A DNA stretch of 64,000 nt from Roseibium sediminicola (lineage in GTDB: Bacteria; Pseudomonadota; Alphaproteobacteria; Rhizobiales; Stappiaceae), in contig NZ_JALNMJ010000005.1 of NCBI RefSeq assembly GCF_023156505.1, positions 186,001 through 250,000 on the forward strand. Direction: 5' to 3'. Positions within the stretch are counted from its first letter, which is position 1. Each line of letters starts with the position of its first letter. This document shows positions 61,404 to 64,000 of this stretch, piece after piece. Below the pieces are notes generated by a model. The model was not told where the DNA came from and did no database searches. It saw only the letters and a program-made list of their open reading frames with translations. A program made the position numbers and the translations under genes.

Positions 61404-61918
61404 CAGCTGTCCGCCCTCCCGAGCGCAGTTGTCAAATGGTCGAGGCTCGCCGCGTCAAAGGCGACCAGAGTAATGGTTTGGATGTCCGGCAGGTCATTGA
61501 GAACCCGGTGGAGTGTAGCGACGGCTATCCCGGCTGCTTTGTCCGCCGGGTAGCCGTAAATGCCCGTCGAGATGGCGGGGAAGGCCACTGTCCTGCAGCC
61601 ATTCTCCACTGCCAGGCGCAGACTGGTCTCGTAGCAACTTGCGAGCAGCTCCGGCTCGCCGTCCTGGCCGCCGTGCCAGACCGGGCCGACCGTGTGAATG
61701 ACGTGCCGGGCCAGCAGCTTGTAGCCTTTGGTGATCTTGGCCTGGCCGGTCTTGCAGCCGCCCAACAAGCGGCATTCCTGAACAAGTTTCGGACCGGCAG
61801 CCCGATGGATCGCGCCGTCGACCCCGCCGCCGCCGAGCAGCGAGGAATTCGCCGCGTTGACGATGGCGTCGACGTCAAGCCTGGTGATGTCGCCGAGATG
61901 GGTGTCGATGCGGCTCAT
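61403..61918 (-). CDS. MacroD-type ADP-ribose/O-acetyl-ADP-ribose deacylase
   Basis: A 171-residue single macro domain with the catalytic motifs [30 protein letters not shown] (in parts: [30 protein letters not shown]), and [13 protein letters not shown]. These residues match MacroD/YmdB-type O-acetyl-ADP-ribose deacetylases and mono-ADP-ribosyl hydrolases. It lies between the two MCC subunits, 3 bp from MCC beta and overlapping MCC alpha. Such a position implies a link between ADP-ribose or acylated ADP-ribose and leucine/acyl-CoA metabolism, but that link is inferred. Confidence 0.9.
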   Translation of the reverse strand: MSRIDTHLGDITRLDVDAIVNAANSSLLGGGGVDGAIHRAAGPKLVQECRLLGGCKTGQAKITKGYKLLARHVIHTVGPVWHGGQDGEPELLASCYETSLRLAVENGCRTVAFPAISTGIYGYPADKAAGIAVATLHRVLNDLPDIQTITLVAFDAASLDHLTTALGRADS

Positions 61919-61921
61919 GGC

Positions 61922-63529
61922 TTACATCCGGAACAGACCGAAGCGGGTGTCGTCGATCGGCGCGTTCAGTGCCGCCGATAGGGAGAGACCCAGAATGTCG
62001 CGGGTTTTGCGCGGATCGACAATGCCGTCGTCCCAGAGCCGGGCGGTGGCATAGAGCGGATGGCCCTGTTCCTCGAACTGGTTGATGATCGGCTGCTTGA
62101 AGGCCTGTTCCTCGTCCGCGGACCAGGAGCCGCCCTTGCGTTCGATGCCGTCGCGGCGAACGGTCGCCAGAACGCCGGCGGCCTGTTCTCCGCCCATCAC
62201 CGAAATGCGCGAGTTCGGCCAGGTCCACAGGAAACGGGGCGAATAGGCGCGGCCGCACATGCCGTAATTGCCGGCGCCGAAGGAGCCGCCGACCAGCATG
62301 GTGATCTTCGGCACGGAGGTGGTCGCCACCGCCGTCACCAGCTTGGCACCGTCCTTGGCGATGCCGCCGCTCTCGTATTTGCGGCCGACCATGAAGCCGG
62401 TAATGTTCTGCAGGAAAACCAGCGGCACCTTGCGCTGGGAACAGAGCTCGACGAAGTGCGCGCCCTTGATCGCGCTTTCGGAGAAGAGCACGCCATTGTT
62501 GGCGATGATGCCGACGGGCATGCCGTGGATATGGGCAAAGCCGCAGACCAGCGTGGTGCCGTAGCGCGCCTTGAATTCGTCGAAGCGCGAGCCGTCGACC
62601 GTGCGCGCAATCACCTCACGGATGTCATAGGGCGTTTTCAGATCCGCCGGCACGACGCCGAGGATTTCCTCCGGATCGTAGAGCGGGTCTTCCGGTGCCT
62701 GCAGGGCCACGGATGAAATCTTGGTCCGGTTGAGGCTGGCAATGGCGCGGCGGGCAAGCGCCAGCGCATGGGCGTCGTCGCGGGCGAGATGATCGGCCAC
62801 GCCGGAGAGGCGCGTGTGCACGTCGCCACCACCGAGATCTTCTGCCGTCACTTCTTCACCGGTCGCGGCTTTGACGAGGGGCGGGCCGGCCAGGAAGATC
62901 GTGCCCTGGTTCTTGACGATGATGGTTTCGTCGGACATGGCCGGAACATAGGCGCCACCGGCGGTGCAGGAGCCCATGACGACGGCGATCTGGGCAATGC
63001 CCTTGGCCGACATGTTGGCCTGGTTGTAGAAGATCCGGCCGAAATGATCCCGGTCCGGGAAAACCTCGTCCTGATTGGGCAGGTTGGCGCCGCCGCTGTC
63101 GACCAGATAAATGCAGGGCAGGTTGTTGTCCTGGGCGATTTCCTGGGCGCGCAGGTGTTTCTTGACCGACATCGGATAATAGGTGCCGCCCTTCACCGTG
63201 GCATCGTTGGCCAGGATCATCACCTCCTGGCCTTCGACCCGGCCGATGCCTGCGATCATGCCGGCGGCCGGTGCCGCACCGTCATACATCTCGTGGGCGG
63301 CGAGCATGCCGACTTCCAGGAAGGGCGAGCCCGGATCGAGCAGGCGCGAAACGCGCTCACGCGGCAGGATCTTGCCACGGGAGACATGGCGCTGGCGGGC
63401 GCTCTCGCCGCCGCCGTCAAGGGCGGTCCGGGCGGCGGCCTTGACCGCGTCCATGGCGGCTTCATGCGCGGCCCTGTTGGCGGTGAATTGTTCGGATTTG
63501 GGCGAAAGGCTCGATTTCAGGATGCTCAT
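61922..63529 (-). CDS. liuB: Methylcrotonoyl-CoA carboxylase beta subunit
   Basis: A 535-residue carboxyltransferase subunit with two crotonase-like halves ([18 protein letters not shown] and [19 protein letters not shown]). It transfers CO2 from biotin to 3-methylcrotonyl-CoA. The length and end ([11 protein letters not shown]) are standard. It overlaps the TetR gene by 4 bp (ATGA) and is followed 3 bp later by the macro domain. Isovaleryl-CoA dehydrogenase presumably lies beyond the right edge. Confidence 0.95.
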   Translation of the reverse strand: MSILKSSLSPKSEQFTANRAAHEAAMDAVKAAARTALDGGGESARQRHVSRGKILPRERVSRLLDPGSPFLEVGMLAAHEMYDGAAPAAGMIAGIGRVEGQEVMILANDATVKGGTYYPMSVKKHLRAQEIAQDNNLPCIYLVDSGGANLPNQDEVFPDRDHFGRIFYNQANMSAKGIAQIAVVMGSCTAGGAYVPAMSDETIIVKNQGTIFLAGPPLVKAATGEEVTAEDLGGGDVHTRLSGVADHLARDDAHALALARRAIASLNRTKISSVALQAPEDPLYDPEEILGVVPADLKTPYDIREVIARTVDGSRFDEFKARYGTTLVCGFAHIHGMPVGIIANNGVLFSESAIKGAHFVELCSQRKVPLVFLQNITGFMVGRKYESGGIAKDGAKLVTAVATTSVPKITMLVGGSFGAGNYGMCGRAYSPRFLWTWPNSRISVMGGEQAAGVLATVRRDGIERKGGSWSADEEQAFKQPIINQFEEQGHPLYATARLWDDGIVDPRKTRDILGLSLSAALNAPIDDTRFGLFRM

Positions 63530-64000
63530 GTCATCCGGTCTCCCGTCAAGGATGGGGGGGCGTCGGGCGCAACGGCCTTGCGCGCGAGTTCAAGATAAAG
63601 CTCTTCGATGTCCTGTTTTGAAAGCCGCCCGCCGGCGCGGTACCAGCTCGGTATGCCGGTCAGCATGGCGATGATCGCGCGGGTCGCCACCTTCGGTTCC
63701 GCGACCGCGTACCGTCCGGCGGCAGCGCCCTCGAGCAGGATCTCCGTCAGGATGGCCTCGTAGCGGCGGCGCTCGGCTTCGACCACGTCGAAATTCTCCG
63801 GCTCGAGATTGCGAAGCTCCATATAGGAGATGAACACCTCGTCCGCCTTTTCCAGGTGGTAGCGGATGTGGAAGCGCACGAACCGTTCCAGCGGGTCCAT
63901 GTCCGAACCAAGGTCGCAGCTGTCCCAGGCCTCCAGCAGATCGGCCATATGCGACAGCATCAGGTCCTTCAGGATGTCCTGCTTGGTCAGGAAGTGATTG
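63526..64000 (-). CDS. TetR-family regulator of leucine catabolism, N-terminus outside the window
   Basis: The visible frame holds the end of a TetR DNA-binding domain ([15 protein letters not shown], the recognition-helix tail) and the C-terminal helical ligand domain ([20 protein letters not shown]). The N-terminal part lies past 64000. It overlaps MCC beta by 4 bp and probably controls the operon. In other bacteria liu genes are controlled by the MerR-type LiuR; here a TetR/AcrR protein, possibly sensing an acyl-CoA, appears to take its place. Confidence 0.82.
   Translation of the reverse strand, partial: NHFLTKQDILKDLMLSHMADLLEAWDSCDLGSDMDPLERFVRFHIRYHLEKADEVFISYMELRNLEPENFDVVEAERRRYEAILTEILLEGAAAGRYAVAEPKVATRAIIAMLTGIPSWYRAGGRLSKQDIEELYLELARKAVAPDAPPSLTGDRMT

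Noticed and set aside
1..64000. CRISPR arrays, insertion sequences or prophage genes
   Set aside because: No regular repeat-spacer array, transposase or phage structural gene was found; repeats present are REP-like palindromes.

Overview
The window is chromosomal DNA of an alphaproteobacterium. A crotonyl-CoA carboxylase/reductase divergent from ethylmalonyl-CoA mutase, a hemC-hemD-Mic60-hemY cluster opposite tsaD, HemY/Mic60-type envelope proteins, high GC with frequent TTG/GTG starts, and REP-like palindromes of the GTCATCCCGG type all fit the order Hyphomicrobiales, most likely a Stappiaceae member (Roseibium/Labrenzia-like). The genus is an inference. No plasmid, phage or insertion-sequence genes are seen.

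Layout. 1-9.2 kb: a lipoprotein fragment, ccrA and ecm of the ethylmalonyl-CoA pathway, a membrane diguanylate cyclase, a small unknown gene, then a bicarbonate-handling cluster (SbtA-type permease, PII-like protein, beta-carbonic anhydrase, DinB-fold protein). 9.2-19.1 kb: two paralogous HD-GYP proteins, an efflux operon (ABC-type membrane domain without an ATPase, RND adaptor, RND pump) and a Cache-domain chemoreceptor. 19.5-26 kb: EamA permease with TenA, asd, an arsenate reductase/LMW phosphatase-like protein, diaminopropionate ammonia-lyase and a Bcr/CflA drug exporter. 26-30.3 kb: a large secreted phytase-like protein and a MarR regulator divergent from a monooxygenase/cytochrome b561 pair, with two operator copies between them.

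30.3-32.1 kb is the oddest patch: REP repeats, a decayed VOC-protein copy, a tRNA-Gly(CCC)-like gene with a defective anticodon arm, a perfect 30-bp palindrome, an unknown AT-richer gene and a probable small RNA carrying an anti-Shine-Dalgarno sequence. 32.2-41.8 kb: a second chemoreceptor, leuB, an AT-rich secreted-protein gene broken by two apparent homopolymer frameshifts, a TauE-like permease coupled to a membrane-tethered AlbA_2 protein, an M20 amidohydrolase, and a YciI-EVE-methyltransferase operon. 42-51.7 kb: gpsA with two tandem Nudix genes, a glycine-zipper lipoprotein, tsaD, and hemC-hemD-Mic60-hemY. 51.8-55.8 kb: tRNA-Thr(CGT), two tandem periplasmic binding-protein-like genes, a double-receiver response regulator and a membrane protein. 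55.9-64 kb: the leucine/isovalerate catabolic cluster (TetR regulator, MCC beta, a macro-domain deacetylase, MCC alpha, acyl-CoA synthetase, HMG-CoA lyase, methylglutaconyl-CoA hydratase), cut by the right edge.

Functional themes. The EMC pathway assimilates acetyl-CoA with CO2/bicarbonate, and the leucine pathway yields acetyl-CoA and acetoacetate through a bicarbonate-dependent carboxylase. The SbtA/PII/carbonic-anhydrase cluster close to ccrA could therefore feed inorganic carbon to heterotrophic carboxylation. The strongest leads for new biology are that cluster with its shared TACGTA operators, the candidate sRNA, the macro domain buried in the MCC operon, and the tandem binding-protein/double-receiver set.
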